Below are positions 8,697-18,076 of a stretch of 64,000 bases of DNA, in pieces. The translations under genes were made by a program, and so were the position numbers. Source of the DNA: an uncultured Bartonella sp. (GTDB lineage Bacteria; Pseudomonadota; Alphaproteobacteria; Rhizobiales; Rhizobiaceae); assembly GCF_946479275.1 (NCBI RefSeq), contig NZ_CAMLFE010000007.1, forward strand, positions 62,001-126,000, given 5' to 3'. Position 1 is the first letter of the stretch; every line of letters begins with the position of its first letter. The notes beneath the pieces were generated by a model, which saw only the letters and a program-made list of their open reading frames with translations, was not told the DNA's origin and searched no databases.

Positions 8697-9771
8697 TGCC
8701 CATGATGTTGAACTCGTTGTAGAAAATCTTGAAAAGTGGCTTGGTGGTTTGCAAATCCTGAAAGGGGTAAATTTTACAGCCGAGCGTGGCACAATCGTAG
8801 CGTTGCTTGGCGGGTCGGGTTCCGGAAAAACGACGCTTTTGCGTTCAATAGCCGGACTGGAAAATCCGGAAGTCGGTCGCATCAAAATTGGTGACAAGAT
8901 TGCCCGTGACAGCGATACAAATATCCAACTTCCTCCCGAGCAGCGTGATATTGGTCTTGTTTTCCAGTCATATGCTTTATGGCCTCATCGGACAGTGCGC
9001 GAAAATGTAGCCTATGGTCTGAAATTGCGCCATGTTGCAAAGGAAGAGATAAAAAAACGCGTTGATCGGATCCTTGAGACAATGGGGCTTTTACATCTGG
9101 CTGATCGTTATCCAAGTGAACTTTCCGGCGGACAACAACAACGTGTTTCGATTTGTAGGGCGGTGGTATACGAACCGCGCGTATTGTTGCTTGACGAACC
9201 ATTATCTAACCTTGATGCAAAATTGCGTGAGGAAGCGCGCTATTGGATAAGAAAGCTCATTCTCGAACTTGATATATGCGCAATTCTTGTTACGCATGAT
9301 CAAACAGAAGCTCTTGCTGCAGCCGATCATATTCTTCTGTTACAAAATGGCCGGATTGTACAACATGGAAGTCCCATTGAAATTTATTCCAATCCGAATT
9401 GTTTTTATGCAGCAGAATTTCTTGGTGCCAACAATATAGCTCGCGGGCACATATTGGAAAAAAATGGTGATTTGATTACTTTCGGCGATAAAAATTGGTC
9501 TTTGATCGGAATGTTGCGCGACGGCGAGGTTTTGAATGTAGGAGATGATGCCAAAGCGGTTATCCGTCTTGAACATATCAATGTCAGCAATCAGCCGCTA
9601 ATCGACGCGACGCCAATGCACCTTGATGCCAGCCTTTATCTGGGAGATAGGTGGGAATACCGTCTTCATTACGGATCATTGGAATTAAAGGCTAGTGGGC
9701 CGGAAAGACTTGATGCCGGCGAGGTTTATATTGCTATCAAACCGGAAAATGTATGGCTATTTCGCAATTGA
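8689..9771 (+). CDS. ABC importer ATPase
   Basis: A 360-residue ATP-binding subunit. Walker A is GGSGSGKTT (residues 41-49), the signature is LSGGQQQR (145-152), Walker B is VLLLDEP (165-171), and the switch His is in LVTHDQTEAL. The C-terminal ~120 residues form a TOBE-like regulatory region, as in the FbpC/PotA/UgpC class. It energises the fused permease and has an 8-bp overlap with that gene, so the two are translationally coupled. An intrinsic terminator follows 38 bp after the stop, closing the transport unit. Confidence 0.93.
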   Translation: MNNAHDVELVVENLEKWLGGLQILKGVNFTAERGTIVALLGGSGSGKTTLLRSIAGLENPEVGRIKIGDKIARDSDTNIQLPPEQRDIGLVFQSYALWPHRTVRENVAYGLKLRHVAKEEIKKRVDRILETMGLLHLADRYPSELSGGQQQRVSICRAVVYEPRVLLLDEPLSNLDAKLREEARYWIRKLILELDICAILVTHDQTEALAAADHILLLQNGRIVQHGSPIEIYSNPNCFYAAEFLGANNIARGHILEKNGDLITFGDKNWSLIGMLRDGEVLNVGDDAKAVIRLEHINVSNQPLIDATPMHLDASLYLGDRWEYRLHYGSLELKASGPERLDAGEVYIAIKPENVWLFRN

Positions 9772-9808
9772 ATAAAAATTGATTGCACTATCCGGAATTT
9801 ACAGTTCA

Positions 9809-9848
9809 CCCGAACAGATTTGAATTTATTTATCTGTTCGGGTTTTTT
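9809..9848 (+). terminator. Intrinsic terminator after the ABC importer
   Basis: A 10-bp perfect stem, CCCGAACAGA with TCTGTTCGGG, a 14-nt AT-rich loop and a following T6 run. Confidence 0.85.
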
Positions 9849-10127
9849 ATTAAAAAAGATTCAAAATATAAAATTGTGATTAAATGCCATTGGTATTCGA
9901 TTTGCATTGCGCGAATAACTGGAAAACACAGTTTAATTTTTTTGAAATGCAACAGTTCAAGGAGTTGATTGACATTTAACTTGATTGCAGCGCATCATGT
10001 AACCAATTGAATTTGATTTGAAGTGTGATTTTTATAGATAATATTTTAATAACCTATCAGGTTCTAATCTCGCCCTTACAATGCGGGTAAAACAGATTAA
10101 TATCGAATGGATAATCAAGGAGAATAG
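9849..10127. other. Spacer upstream of the aldo/keto reductase gene
   Basis: No gene seen. A TTGACA at 9969-9974 could be a -35 element. A short dyad AACCT-ATC-AGGTT at 10051-10063 lies 65 bp before the reductase start. AAGGAG precedes its ATG. Confidence 0.35.
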
Positions 10128-10976
10128 ATGCCGGAACTTTCACAAAATAAATCGGTTCCCTTGCTTAAGATGAATGATGGCTTGTCCATACCGCAATTGG
10201 GCTTCGGGGTTTTTAAAATTCCCGAACAAGAGACCAGAGACGCTGTTAAACAGGCAATAAAGACCGGCTACCGTCACATTGATACAGCCAAGGCTTATGA
10301 TAACGAAGAAGGTGTCGGGCTTGGTGTTGCCGATTCAGGAATCGAACGCAAAAATATTTTTATTGCCACCAAAGTCTGGAATAGCGACCAAGGCTATGAC
10401 AGTACGATGCGCGCTTTCGAAGAAAGTGCAAAGCGGCTCCACATGACTGCGATTGATCTTTATCTTATTCATTGGCCGTTGCCCGCGCGTGACCTGTTTG
10501 TGGAAACGTGGAAAGCTTTAATCAGGCTCAAACAGGAAAACCGCGTTCGTTCAATCGGCGTTTGTAATTTCCGCATTGTCGATCTTGAACGGCTTATCCA
10601 GGAAACCGGCGTTGCTCCTGCGGTCAATCAGGTGGAGCTGCACCCGCATTTTCAACAAAAGCAATTACGCATATTCCACGACAAGAATAACATATTGACA
10701 GAAGCATGGGCTCCTCTCGGTCGTGGACAATTTCTTGATGATCCGGTGTTGAAGAAGATTGCGGCAGAACACCATAAAACAGTCGCACAAATCATTTTGC
10801 GCTGGCATATGGAAATGGGCACGATTGCTATTCCAAAATCCTGCTCTCCGGAACGTATGGCCGAAAATTTCAATATATTCGATTTTGCGCTTACTGCCGC
10901 AAATCATGATGCTATTGCTGCGCTTGATAAATTGGACGGGCGTATGGGGCCTGACCCTTCCGAATTTCAAGGATGA
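10128..10976 (+). CDS. Aldo/keto reductase
   Basis: A 282-residue NADPH-dependent carbonyl reductase with the aldo/keto reductase barrel. The catalytic tetrad is visible: Asp and Tyr in YRHIDTAKAYDNE, Lys in FIATKVWN, and His in IDLYLIHWPLP. The cofactor region near the end has IPKSCSPERMAENFNIFDF. It is closest in style to bacterial 2,5-diketo-D-gluconate reductase/methylglyoxal reductase types (DkgA/YafB class), usually about 275 residues. AAGGAG lies 8 bp before the ATG. It is a single gene with its own terminator and a small dyad upstream. The physiological substrate cannot be read from sequence. Confidence 0.92.
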   Translation: MPELSQNKSVPLLKMNDGLSIPQLGFGVFKIPEQETRDAVKQAIKTGYRHIDTAKAYDNEEGVGLGVADSGIERKNIFIATKVWNSDQGYDSTMRAFEESAKRLHMTAIDLYLIHWPLPARDLFVETWKALIRLKQENRVRSIGVCNFRIVDLERLIQETGVAPAVNQVELHPHFQQKQLRIFHDKNNILTEAWAPLGRGQFLDDPVLKKIAAEHHKTVAQIILRWHMEMGTIAIPKSCSPERMAENFNIFDFALTAANHDAIAALDKLDGRMGPDPSEFQG

Positions 10977-11024
10977 ATTTAATGAAAAATTCAAGATGAA
11001 GAATTCGACAAAAACACAATTTTA

Positions 11025-11058
11025 AAAGCGGAAGCTGTTTCAAGCTTTCGCTTTTTAT
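11025..11058 (+). terminator. Intrinsic terminator after the aldo/keto reductase gene
   Basis: A 12-bp stem, AAAGCGGAAGCT with AGCTTTCGCTTT (one G-U pair), a 6-nt loop, then TTTATTT. Confidence 0.8.
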
Positions 11059-11493
11059 TTAAACAACAATCGCCTGACTTTCGATAAACTTGCTTTAAAT
11101 CACGTTTGCATGTTTATTTCTTTTTTATCCTCCTGGTCGATAAGAATACCATTGTGGATTATTGATAATGTTTTCTAAAATCAAATAGTAGTCGACGTTG
11201 TGGGGGCCATTGCGATGAGAATGTGCCCCTACGGAATTTGAAAATGCTTGGCCGGAATAAAAGCGGCCATCTTTGAATTCTCATTTTGTGAAAAATCGCG
11301 CTTTTGGCCTTTGTGAAATTGGATTTGTTGCCCGACAAAGAAGTTCAATTTGTTTGCCTGAAAAAACGGGAAAATAAAATTTTTGGAATTCCTTAAGCCG
11401 TCTTCAATCGACGGAAAGAAGATTATCTCGAAATTCAGCGGGTAAATTAAAACGGAAATCAATAGGCTGATAAGAAACAGAAGACGAAAGCAT
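11059..11493. other. Gene-free AT-rich stretch
   Basis: No gene with a ribosome-binding site or family resemblance was found. It lies between the terminators of the reductase gene and of the small exported protein. Confidence 0.4.
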
Positions 11494-11521
11494 AAAAAGA
11501 AGGGGCCGGAAGGCCCCTTTT
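11494..11521 (-). terminator. Intrinsic terminator after the 47-residue small gene
   Basis: AGGGGCC-GGAA-GGCCCCT with flanking A-T pairs. Read leftward it is followed by TCTTTTTATG. The right side also has a short T-run, so it may act in both directions. Confidence 0.8.
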
Positions 11522-11579
11522 AAAGTTTTTGACTGCCGGCTTTATTTCGATGAGAAAATCCGGTCAGATAGTTCATATA

Positions 11580-11723
11580 TCAATGCATCGAGCTATGAAC
11601 ACCATAACCGTCTTTGCTCATAAATTCGTTATTTCCGGCACCAACCGAACCAATTCCGGCAGCGACTAGAATAAATGTGAAAAGAGCAGCAACAGTCACC
11701 AAGGTGGCTCTCTTGGCTGACAT
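11580..11723 (-). CDS. Small exported or membrane protein, 47 residues, unknown function
   Basis: A 47-codon gene starting at ATG 11723, with GGAGAG 7 bp upstream, and followed 58 bp after its stop by a clean terminator. The product begins MSAKRATLVTVAAL, has a hydrophobic core from about residue 8 to 28, an AGIGSVGAG stretch that could be cut by signal peptidase, and a short polar tail ending in DGYGVHSSMH. The tail would be a released peptide of about 18 residues, or the outer end of a single-span membrane protein. I do not recognise the family. Good translation signals, a dedicated terminator and a coherent signal-like sequence support it as a real gene. It follows the efflux operon on the same strand, 177 bp away. 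Confidence 0.7.
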   Translation of the reverse strand: MSAKRATLVTVAALFTFILVAAGIGSVGAGNNEFMSKDGYGVHSSMH

Positions 11724-11812
11724 TTTATCTCTCCGATCAAATGTGATTATCAAGTTTCAAATTGTGTGTTGTCATATAGCGAAGTTTATTTTTCGACAAT
11801 GAATGAACAGTG

Positions 11813-11840
11813 CTTTAATCGGAGTTTTTGCCGATTAAAG
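11813..11840. repeat. Perfect 10-bp inverted repeat
   Basis: CTTTAATCGG and CCGATTAAAG are separated by 8 nt. It lies between the end of the efflux operon and the small exported-protein gene. No T-run follows in either direction, so it is more likely an operator or RNA hairpin than a terminator. Confidence 0.5.
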
Positions 11841-11900
11841 TAAAAAAAAGTTAAATCTGTTGCACTTAAGTGACGAAAAATCTTGACGAAAATCAACTGG

Positions 11901-12776
11901 TTATTTCTTGTTTTCTTCGATTGCTACGCTGACAGTACGTCCCGAAACAAGGTGGATATTGTCAGGTACCGGATCAAGTTTGATACGGACCGGTATACGC
12001 TGTGCAAGGCGAACCCAGTTGAACGTCGGCGCAACATTGGCAAGCAGGCTTGTGGTTTGCGTGCGTTCGCGATCTTCAATGCCCGCAGCAAAACCTTCAA
12101 CAACGCCGGTCAACACAGTGCTTGATCCCATAATGTGGATCGTTGCACGACTGCCGAGATGAATGCGGTCAAGTTTGTTTTCTTCAAAATAGCCGGATGC
12201 ATAGAACGAATCGGTATCAACGAGCGCCGTGACCGGTTTGCCTTGCGTAACATATTCACCTGGTTCCAGCGAAAAATTGGTAAGTTTGCCATTGACAGCA
12301 GCACGAACTGTCGAACGTTCAAGATCAAGTTTTGCGGTATCAAGCTGAACGATCGCTTTGCGCAATGTAGCTGCGGTTTGCAATTCCTGCATAGCGGCCG
12401 TTTCCAATTGTTGGCGTGTGATGGTTTTGTCATCCAGTTTCTGGTCACGCTCGAGATCGCGTTGCGCCTGATCGTGAGCAGCTTTTGCATTGTCAACCAT
12501 GGCTTGAGCATCTTCCAGAGCCAAAGAAAAACGCGCCTGATCAATCTTGAAAAGAACATCGCCCTTTTTGACATGCTGGTTATCGACAACATTGACCTCG
12601 GTTACAAAACCGGAAACATCAGGGGCGACACGGACAACATCGGCGCTTATTTTACCGTCTCTCGTCCATGGGTCATTCATGTAATAATTCCATAACTGCC
12701 AGAGGAGGAGGCCGGCCACCAGAGCCATGACAAGGGTGAAAAATATACGACCGGAATTGGCTATAAGCTTGTTCAT
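11901..12776 (-). CDS. HlyD-family membrane fusion protein (AaeA-like efflux adaptor)
   Basis: A 291-residue periplasmic adaptor. It has one N-terminal membrane helix (about residues 10-30), a split biotinyl-lipoyl domain (NVVDNQHVKKGDVLFKIDQARF and the second half around VNGKLTNFSLEPGEYVTQGKP), a central coiled coil of about 90 residues, and a C-terminal beta-barrel. This matches AaeA/EmrA-type adaptors in length and order. It is the third gene of the FUSC / DUF1656 / HlyD operon, starting 5 bp after the DUF1656 stop. Together they resemble E. coli AaeB/AaeX/AaeA, which exports aromatic carboxylic acids; export of such compounds is inferred. Confidence 0.92.
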   Translation of the reverse strand: MNKLIANSGRIFFTLVMALVAGLLLWQLWNYYMNDPWTRDGKISADVVRVAPDVSGFVTEVNVVDNQHVKKGDVLFKIDQARFSLALEDAQAMVDNAKAAHDQAQRDLERDQKLDDKTITRQQLETAAMQELQTAATLRKAIVQLDTAKLDLERSTVRAAVNGKLTNFSLEPGEYVTQGKPVTALVDTDSFYASGYFEENKLDRIHLGSRATIHIMGSSTVLTGVVEGFAAGIEDRERTQTTSLLANVAPTFNWVRLAQRIPVRIKLDPVPDNIHLVSGRTVSVAIEENKK

Positions 12777-12781
12777 ATCCG

Positions 12782-12985
12782 TTAAATCCGAGTTACGATG
12801 AAAGAAAGAATACTCAAAATGATGAAATAGGTTGCCGCTGCAAAAAGCGCGTGGTGCCAGATGAAGCGTTCCAACCCTTTGCGCAAGATGAACCGCTGGA
12901 GAGCAACATTCAAAAAATAGCTGACAAGTGCCAGAATTCCGATTGTCGGAATATAGACACCGTAAATATCAACCTCGGGGTTCAT
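12782..12985 (-). CDS. DUF1656 small membrane protein (AaeX-like)
   Basis: A 67-residue protein with two hydrophobic segments (about residues 10-30 and 46-65) around a basic loop. It belongs to the DUF1656/AaeX family, nearly always found between a FUSC transporter and an HlyD adaptor, as here. Its start overlaps the FUSC stop by 4 bp and its stop is 5 bp from the HlyD start. The family's exact role is unknown; it is presumed to assist the efflux complex in the inner membrane. Confidence 0.88.
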   Translation of the reverse strand: MNPEVDIYGVYIPTIGILALVSYFLNVALQRFILRKGLERFIWHHALFAAATYFIILSILSFIVTRI

Positions 12986-15072
12986 GAGTCATGTCCTTTG
13001 AAAATCGGAGGCAAGACCGCTTTGTAAGGCTTTGCATCACCAAACAAATTTTGTCGCAATCCGGTCAATGCAAACGAGATCTTCTGATGATCTTCCGAAT
13101 CCGGAAGTGCAAGAGTCCAGTTGAGTGTCGTATCAATTGCTTCCAGCAATTCTTTGCCTTCGGGGACGTCGGTGCTATTTACTTTTACGCGATAGTAGAA
13201 CGCGAGTTCCTCCAAAATATTGGCAAGATTTTGTCGATTGGTAGGCCCTTGTGAATCCTTCAAATGTTGCAGTTCGATTGTATCAAGCCCGACACGGACA
13301 TCTTTGAGAATATCGGTCTGGCGAACGCGTGAATGGATCGGGATCAAAGCATAACGGGGAGCAATCAAACCATAGCGGTAAAGCATACGATGTAACAATT
13401 CATTATAGGCTTTGGTATTTGTCGGCCTTTCGGCAACCTCGATAATATCAAGCCAGCTTGCGCGGATGAGACGGAAAGCGCTCCATTCCGCACCGACGGA
13501 ACGTACGATGGAAGCCGTTGCTGCTGCAACTATAATTCCCAAAATCATTGCTGTGTTGATATTGATGAAATTATAAAAATCACCACTCAAGCGCGATTGC
13601 AGCAATAACAGATTGGGCAGGTTGACTGTCATTGTCATGCCCATAGCAAATTTTGAAGGGATCGCCATCATGATGCCGGCCGGTACCAGGACAAGTGCCA
13701 GACAAAGCATAAGCGGCAAATAGCCGTCCACAAGTGGTAAAATGCCGAATTGCAAGACAAATGCGATAACAAGAACCAAAAGAATTTGTTTCAGCATCCC
13801 GCGGATTGCCGGAACAGGATCGTCTTTCGTTGCAAAAAGGCTGCTGAAAATACCGGTCATCATTGCAGCAGTGCCGCCTTGTGTCCATTCTGTCATACGC
13901 CAGAGAGTGACAATAATGAAAATGGCAAGGATTGCAGAAAAGGCTGAAAGAAAGGCAATGCCGAAGTCATAGTGGATAGACCGGACTTCGCCCAGAAAAT
14001 CGAAACGGTGCCAACGCAATTTGTGTTGGGTGCCGTTGACGATATCATTACGCAAATGCAGACAGTCGGAATAGATTTCCATAATATCGACAAGGCGTAA
14101 TGTCAGATTGCGCGAAACAAGATCAAGCCACACTTTCGACCGGCCGATATCATCCAATATGGATTGCTTTAAAGCTTTGATGCGGGCGATGCCTTGCGGC
14201 TTCATCGGCTCGTGTGTTTTAAGCCAGGCCGCGGTTTCTTCAATCAATTCGTCAAGTTTGGTGCTGTTGCTTTTGCCGTCACATTGCTCTGTAATCAATT
14301 TGTTGCGCCGGTTGATGAGATCGTTGCAGCTTGCAACCATCGGCAATAAAGAAACCATGCGGCTTTGCAAAACGCGCATGGCATTGACAGTGGATGGCAA
14401 TGTCGAAGAGTCATAAGTGACATGCGTGGTAAAGGCGCGCAAATCAACGGCATCAATTGCCAGTTTTTGGCGTCTTTTTAATGCGTCTTCGCTTTTGCCT
14501 TGTCCTCTAATGTACATAATTGCAAGATCGGCACTGTTTCTGAGCCATTTATCAATACGCTCTGCCAGAACCGGCCCTGCATGACGGGGAAAAACAAGGC
14601 GGCCAACTAGCGCGGCAGAAATGATGCCAACGCCGATTTCTTCCACACGACTTGCCGAATAATCAAAGACTGTTTCCGGCGCGTCGACGATCATAAATCC
14701 GATAATGCAGATGCTATAGCCGGCAAGCATCGAGACGTAAGCGCGCGGCGACCGGTCCAATACGCTGATGAACAAACAACAGCCAAGCCAGAGGGCAAGC
14801 CCCAAAGTTGTAAGCTCAGGTGAGGGGATAAGCATGGGCAACATGATAACGGTTGCCATGCCGCCGATTACCGTTCCAAGAAGTCGATAAAATGCTTTGG
14901 AAGTCAAAGCTCCCGATAGCGGGTTGGCAACAATATAAACGGCTGTCATCGTCCAATAAGGGTTGGGAAGATCGCATAAAAAGGCGATATAAAGAGCCAA
15001 AGCCGCGGCTGCAAAAGTTTTCAGGGAAAAGACAACATCCCAAACAGTCGGTTGTTTAACGCTAACAGTCAT
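12982..15072 (-). CDS. FUSC-family efflux transporter (AaeB-like)
   Basis: A 696-residue inner-membrane protein. An N-terminal block of about six hydrophobic helices (residues about 15-165) is followed by a ~190-residue soluble stretch. A second membrane block begins near FGIAFLSAFSAILAIFIIVTLWRM and is followed by a soluble tail. Two fused FUSC halves of this size are typical of AaeB/YccS-type exporters. The conserved segment SFKAFYRLLGT-like (here TSKAFYRLLGTVIGG) follows the third helix. The ATG at 15072 has only a weak ribosome-binding site. It is the first gene of the efflux operon and is divergent from rsmE. The exported compound is not evident. Confidence 0.93.
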   Translation of the reverse strand: MTVSVKQPTVWDVVFSLKTFAAAALALYIAFLCDLPNPYWTMTAVYIVANPLSGALTSKAFYRLLGTVIGGMATVIMLPMLIPSPELTTLGLALWLGCCLFISVLDRSPRAYVSMLAGYSICIIGFMIVDAPETVFDYSASRVEEIGVGIISAALVGRLVFPRHAGPVLAERIDKWLRNSADLAIMYIRGQGKSEDALKRRQKLAIDAVDLRAFTTHVTYDSSTLPSTVNAMRVLQSRMVSLLPMVASCNDLINRRNKLITEQCDGKSNSTKLDELIEETAAWLKTHEPMKPQGIARIKALKQSILDDIGRSKVWLDLVSRNLTLRLVDIMEIYSDCLHLRNDIVNGTQHKLRWHRFDFLGEVRSIHYDFGIAFLSAFSAILAIFIIVTLWRMTEWTQGGTAAMMTGIFSSLFATKDDPVPAIRGMLKQILLVLVIAFVLQFGILPLVDGYLPLMLCLALVLVPAGIMMAIPSKFAMGMTMTVNLPNLLLLQSRLSGDFYNFININTAMILGIIVAAATASIVRSVGAEWSAFRLIRASWLDIIEVAERPTNTKAYNELLHRMLYRYGLIAPRYALIPIHSRVRQTDILKDVRVGLDTIELQHLKDSQGPTNRQNLANILEELAFYYRVKVNSTDVPEGKELLEAIDTTLNWTLALPDSEDHQKISFALTGLRQNLFGDAKPYKAVLPPIFKGHDS

Positions 15073-15437
15073 AAATTTTCAAACAAACACAATAAGCGGG
15101 CAAAAAGACAATTCCCCTTTGTCCGGAATAACACAATAAAGCTGCTTTCCTACGAGATCACCAATTTGACAGCGTTGAGAGAAGGTAGTTTCTTCTCATA
15201 TTTAGTTTTATTTTTTTAAAGTTTCTAGTCACCTTTATGTAAAAAGTAACTACGAATTTTGAAACACTCACTATATTGTTGATCTTGATTTTTTAAAAAG
15301 GCTGGAAAACCGGCCTTAAGTGGCCCTATTGACCGGCATCACGAAAAATTTTCGACGGGTAGATAAGTTGGTGGGTGATGGGGCATTCGGAAATTTTAAA
15401 AGCTTTTTTAAAAGCACTGGCAGAAAAGTGAGAAGCA
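15073..15437. other. Divergent promoter region between the efflux operon and rsmE
   Basis: No gene. An 8-bp stem AAGGCTGG / CCGGCCTT (one G-U pair) sits near 15298-15317 and, read leftward, is followed by T5. AT-rich stretches around 15195-15250 are likely promoter sequence. Confidence 0.35.
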
Positions 15438-16196
15438 ATGCGCGCCAATTATAAATTACAGAGACTTTTTGTCGAAGAACCGTTGTCAGCCGGTGGGAAA
15501 CTGGATCTTGATGAAACCCGGTCGCATTATCTTAAAAATGTACTGCGGATGAACGAAGGAAGCGAGCTTCTGCTTTTCAATGGAAAAGATGGCGAATGGC
15601 GCGCAAAAATTTACGAAATCAAAAAGAAAATTGTCGTGGTGGAGCTTGTTACAAAAGAGCGTGAGCAGACCGCGCCTGCCGAGCTCGTCTATTGTTTTGC
15701 ACCGCTCAAACACGCCCGCCTTGATTATATGGTGCAAAAAGCGGTGGAAATGGGAGCATCGGTTTTGCAACCGGTTATTACCCGTTTCACACAAGTGACG
15801 CGGCTGAACGAAGAGCGTATGAGAGCCAACATCATTGAAGCATGTGAACAATGTGGTGTTCTTTCTATCAGTTCTTGCCGCAGTCCGGTTTCACTTGGAG
15901 AGCTTTTGCAAAATTGGCAGCAGGAGCGGCATCTTATCTTTTGTGATGAAGCTGCTGATACGCAAAATCCACTTGAAATATTGAAAAAGATACCGCCGGC
16001 TCCACTTGGTGTTCTTATCGGGCCGGAAGGCGGTTTCAGTGATGAAGAGCGCTCTCAACTCAAGCAATTTCCGTTTGTTTATGCGATTCCCTTGGGACCC
16101 AGAATTTTGCGCGCGGATACCGCTGCGGTTGCTGCACTTGCGGTTATTGATGCAACTTTAGGTGATTGGCGCGATGACGACCGGTCTCTGACATGA
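15438..16196 (+). CDS. rsmE: 16S rRNA m3U1498 methyltransferase
   Basis: A 252-residue SPOUT-class methyltransferase that modifies U1498 of 16S rRNA. The N-terminal PUA-like part (about 1-70) contains the [12 protein letters not shown] motif. The C-terminal knot binds S-adenosylmethionine through [13 protein letters not shown] and [17 protein letters not shown], both diagnostic of RsmE. Length is normal (about 245). gshA follows 91 bp downstream on the same strand, an arrangement common in Rhizobiales, and the two may be cotranscribed. Confidence 0.95.
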   Translation: MRANYKLQRLFVEEPLSAGGKLDLDETRSHYLKNVLRMNEGSELLLFNGKDGEWRAKIYEIKKKIVVVELVTKEREQTAPAELVYCFAPLKHARLDYMVQKAVEMGASVLQPVITRFTQVTRLNEERMRANIIEACEQCGVLSISSCRSPVSLGELLQNWQQERHLIFCDEAADTQNPLEILKKIPPAPLGVLIGPEGGFSDEERSQLKQFPFVYAIPLGPRILRADTAAVAALAVIDATLGDWRDDDRSLT

Positions 16197-16287
16197 GGAC
16201 TGTGGGACTTGAAATTGTGGTACTTGAAAGAGTGATGAAAACGATTAAAAGATAAGATAAATTAAAAAAAATTGGAAAATGTGAGTT

Positions 16288-17661
16288 ATGGCGCGCGACA
16301 TTGAAGATGAAACAGCAATCAACGGTTTTGATGATCTGGTGAACTATCTTGCGGGTGGCGCGAAAACTTCCGATAAATGGCGAATTGGTACCGAACACGA
16401 AAAATTTCCGTTTTTTGTAGAGGGGAATAGGCCTGTCCCCTATGAAGGTAAAAGGAGCATCCGTGCGCTGCTTGAAGGCATGCAAGCCATGCTCGGCTGG
16501 GAACCAATCCTTGATGAAGGAAAAATTATCGGATTGTTGGAACCGACGGGTGCAGGCGCCATTTCACTTGAACCGGGGGGGCAATTCGAACTTTCGGGTG
16601 CGCCACTTAAAACAATTCATCAGACTTGCCGCGAAGTGAATGCCCATCTTGCCCAAGTGAAGGAAATTGCCGCACCGCTCGGAATCGGCTTTCTGGGACT
16701 TGGCGGTAGCCCTAAATGGCGTCTTGACGAAACGCCCCAAATGCCCAAGTCACGTTACCACATCATGACCGACTATATGCCGAAAGTGGGTAAGCACGGT
16801 CTTGATATGATGTATCGGACCTGCACAATTCAGGTTAATCTCGACTTTTCATCGGAAACTGATATGCGCCGCAAAATGCAAGTTTCGATGAAATTGCAAT
16901 CCATTGCCACGGCACTTTTTGCCACTTCGCCCTTTACCGAAGGAAAGCCGAACGGCTTCATGTCATGGCGTTCGGAAATATGGCGTGATACCGATAATCG
17001 TCGCGCCGGCGTTCTGCCCTTCGTTTTTAATGAAAATTTCGGTTTTGCCGATTATACCGCATGGGCTCTTGATGTGCCTATGTATTTTGTCGTTCGTGAC
17101 GGTCATTATCATGATTGTACCGACATTACATTCCGCCAATTTATGGAAGGCGCTTTAAAGGGAAAAGTTGAAGATTATCGCGCTAATATGGGCGATTGGA
17201 TCAACCACCTTTCAACATTGTTTCCGGAAGTGCGTCTCAAACGTTTTCTGGAAATGCGCGGTGCTGATGGTGGCCCGTGGCGTCGTATCTGTGCGCTGCC
17301 TGCATTCTGGGTTGGCTTGCTCTATGACGAAGAAGCACTCGATAGTGCTTATGAGCTGACAAAAGATTGGCGCTATGAGGAAGTTCTTGACATGCGCAAC
17401 CTTGTTCCCGTCAAAGGATTGAAAACGCCTTTCCGCAATACAACCATTCTGGAAATTGCCCGTCAGGCTCTTGATATTTCCAGAAAAGGCCTCGCCAACC
17501 GTAAAAAATTGAATGCCGATGGTGACGATGAAACATGTTTCCTCGACCCGCTCTTCGAGGTGGCTATGACCGGAAAATGCGATTCGGAAAGACTGATATC
17601 CAAATTCCATTCGGTTTGGGGTGGTTCGGTTGATCCGGTCTTTTTGGAATATGCATATTAG
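16288..17661 (+). CDS. gshA: Glutamate-cysteine ligase (plant/alphaproteobacterial type)
   Basis: A 457-residue ATP-dependent ligase that makes gamma-glutamylcysteine, the first step of glutathione synthesis. It has the class found in alphaproteobacteria and plants: GTEHEKFPFF near the start, LLEPTGAGAISLEPGGQFELSGAP around residue 85, FLGLGGSPKW, and RTCTIQVNLDFSSETDM. Length fits the family (about 457). The ribosome-binding site is weak (GTGAG). No glutathione synthase lies in this window. Confidence 0.96.
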   Translation: MARDIEDETAINGFDDLVNYLAGGAKTSDKWRIGTEHEKFPFFVEGNRPVPYEGKRSIRALLEGMQAMLGWEPILDEGKIIGLLEPTGAGAISLEPGGQFELSGAPLKTIHQTCREVNAHLAQVKEIAAPLGIGFLGLGGSPKWRLDETPQMPKSRYHIMTDYMPKVGKHGLDMMYRTCTIQVNLDFSSETDMRRKMQVSMKLQSIATALFATSPFTEGKPNGFMSWRSEIWRDTDNRRAGVLPFVFNENFGFADYTAWALDVPMYFVVRDGHYHDCTDITFRQFMEGALKGKVEDYRANMGDWINHLSTLFPEVRLKRFLEMRGADGGPWRRICALPAFWVGLLYDEEALDSAYELTKDWRYEEVLDMRNLVPVKGLKTPFRNTTILEIARQALDISRKGLANRKKLNADGDDETCFLDPLFEVAMTGKCDSERLISKFHSVWGGSVDPVFLEYAY

Positions 17662-18076
17662 GATTTTAAGTAAGGTTTAAGCAGGCGGTCGCAATCTGTA
17701 TGGCTCCCGGTTCTTGAACTGTGCGCGCTGTTTGGAACGGGGTTATCGTGTCATTTTTTAAACCGGAACAGGCAAACCAGGCGTTTCAAAAACTCTATTT
17801 TTCCGGTATGTTCAAGGAAAATTCGTTTTTGATTAACCAAGCCGTTTTTAATCAACGGAGAGCGTTGATTGTCCGGATTGGTGAAAACCGTTTTTTCCGA
17901 TTGAGTGAAATTTATAAATTTTAAAAGTCAATGAAAGCATTAATAGCGTAATTATTTTTAAAAAAATCCGGCTCATTGCATTTTAAAAGAAAATTAAAAT
18001 CCTGATTGTCTTGTTTTTGGACATATCGAATGCCCATATCAGTATTGAGTAAACAAGAGAGGAAAGGGATTTCTCA
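17662..18076. other. Spacer between gshA and the baeRF gene
   Basis: No credible gene; a 67-codon open frame at 17721-17924 has no ribosome-binding site. An 8-bp inverted repeat AATCAACG / CGTTGATT at 17850-17870 has no T-run. AGGAAAGGG precedes the start at 18077. Confidence 0.4.

Noticed and set aside
11229..11462. 77-codon leftward open frame
   Set aside because: Phe/Asn/Lys-rich translation of AT-rich DNA with no translation signal.
17850..17870. Terminator of gshA
   Set aside because: An 8-bp stem exists but no T-run follows in the gshA direction.
17721..17924. 67-codon rightward open frame after gshA
   Set aside because: Starts within an AT-rich spacer without a ribosome-binding site; product resembles no family.
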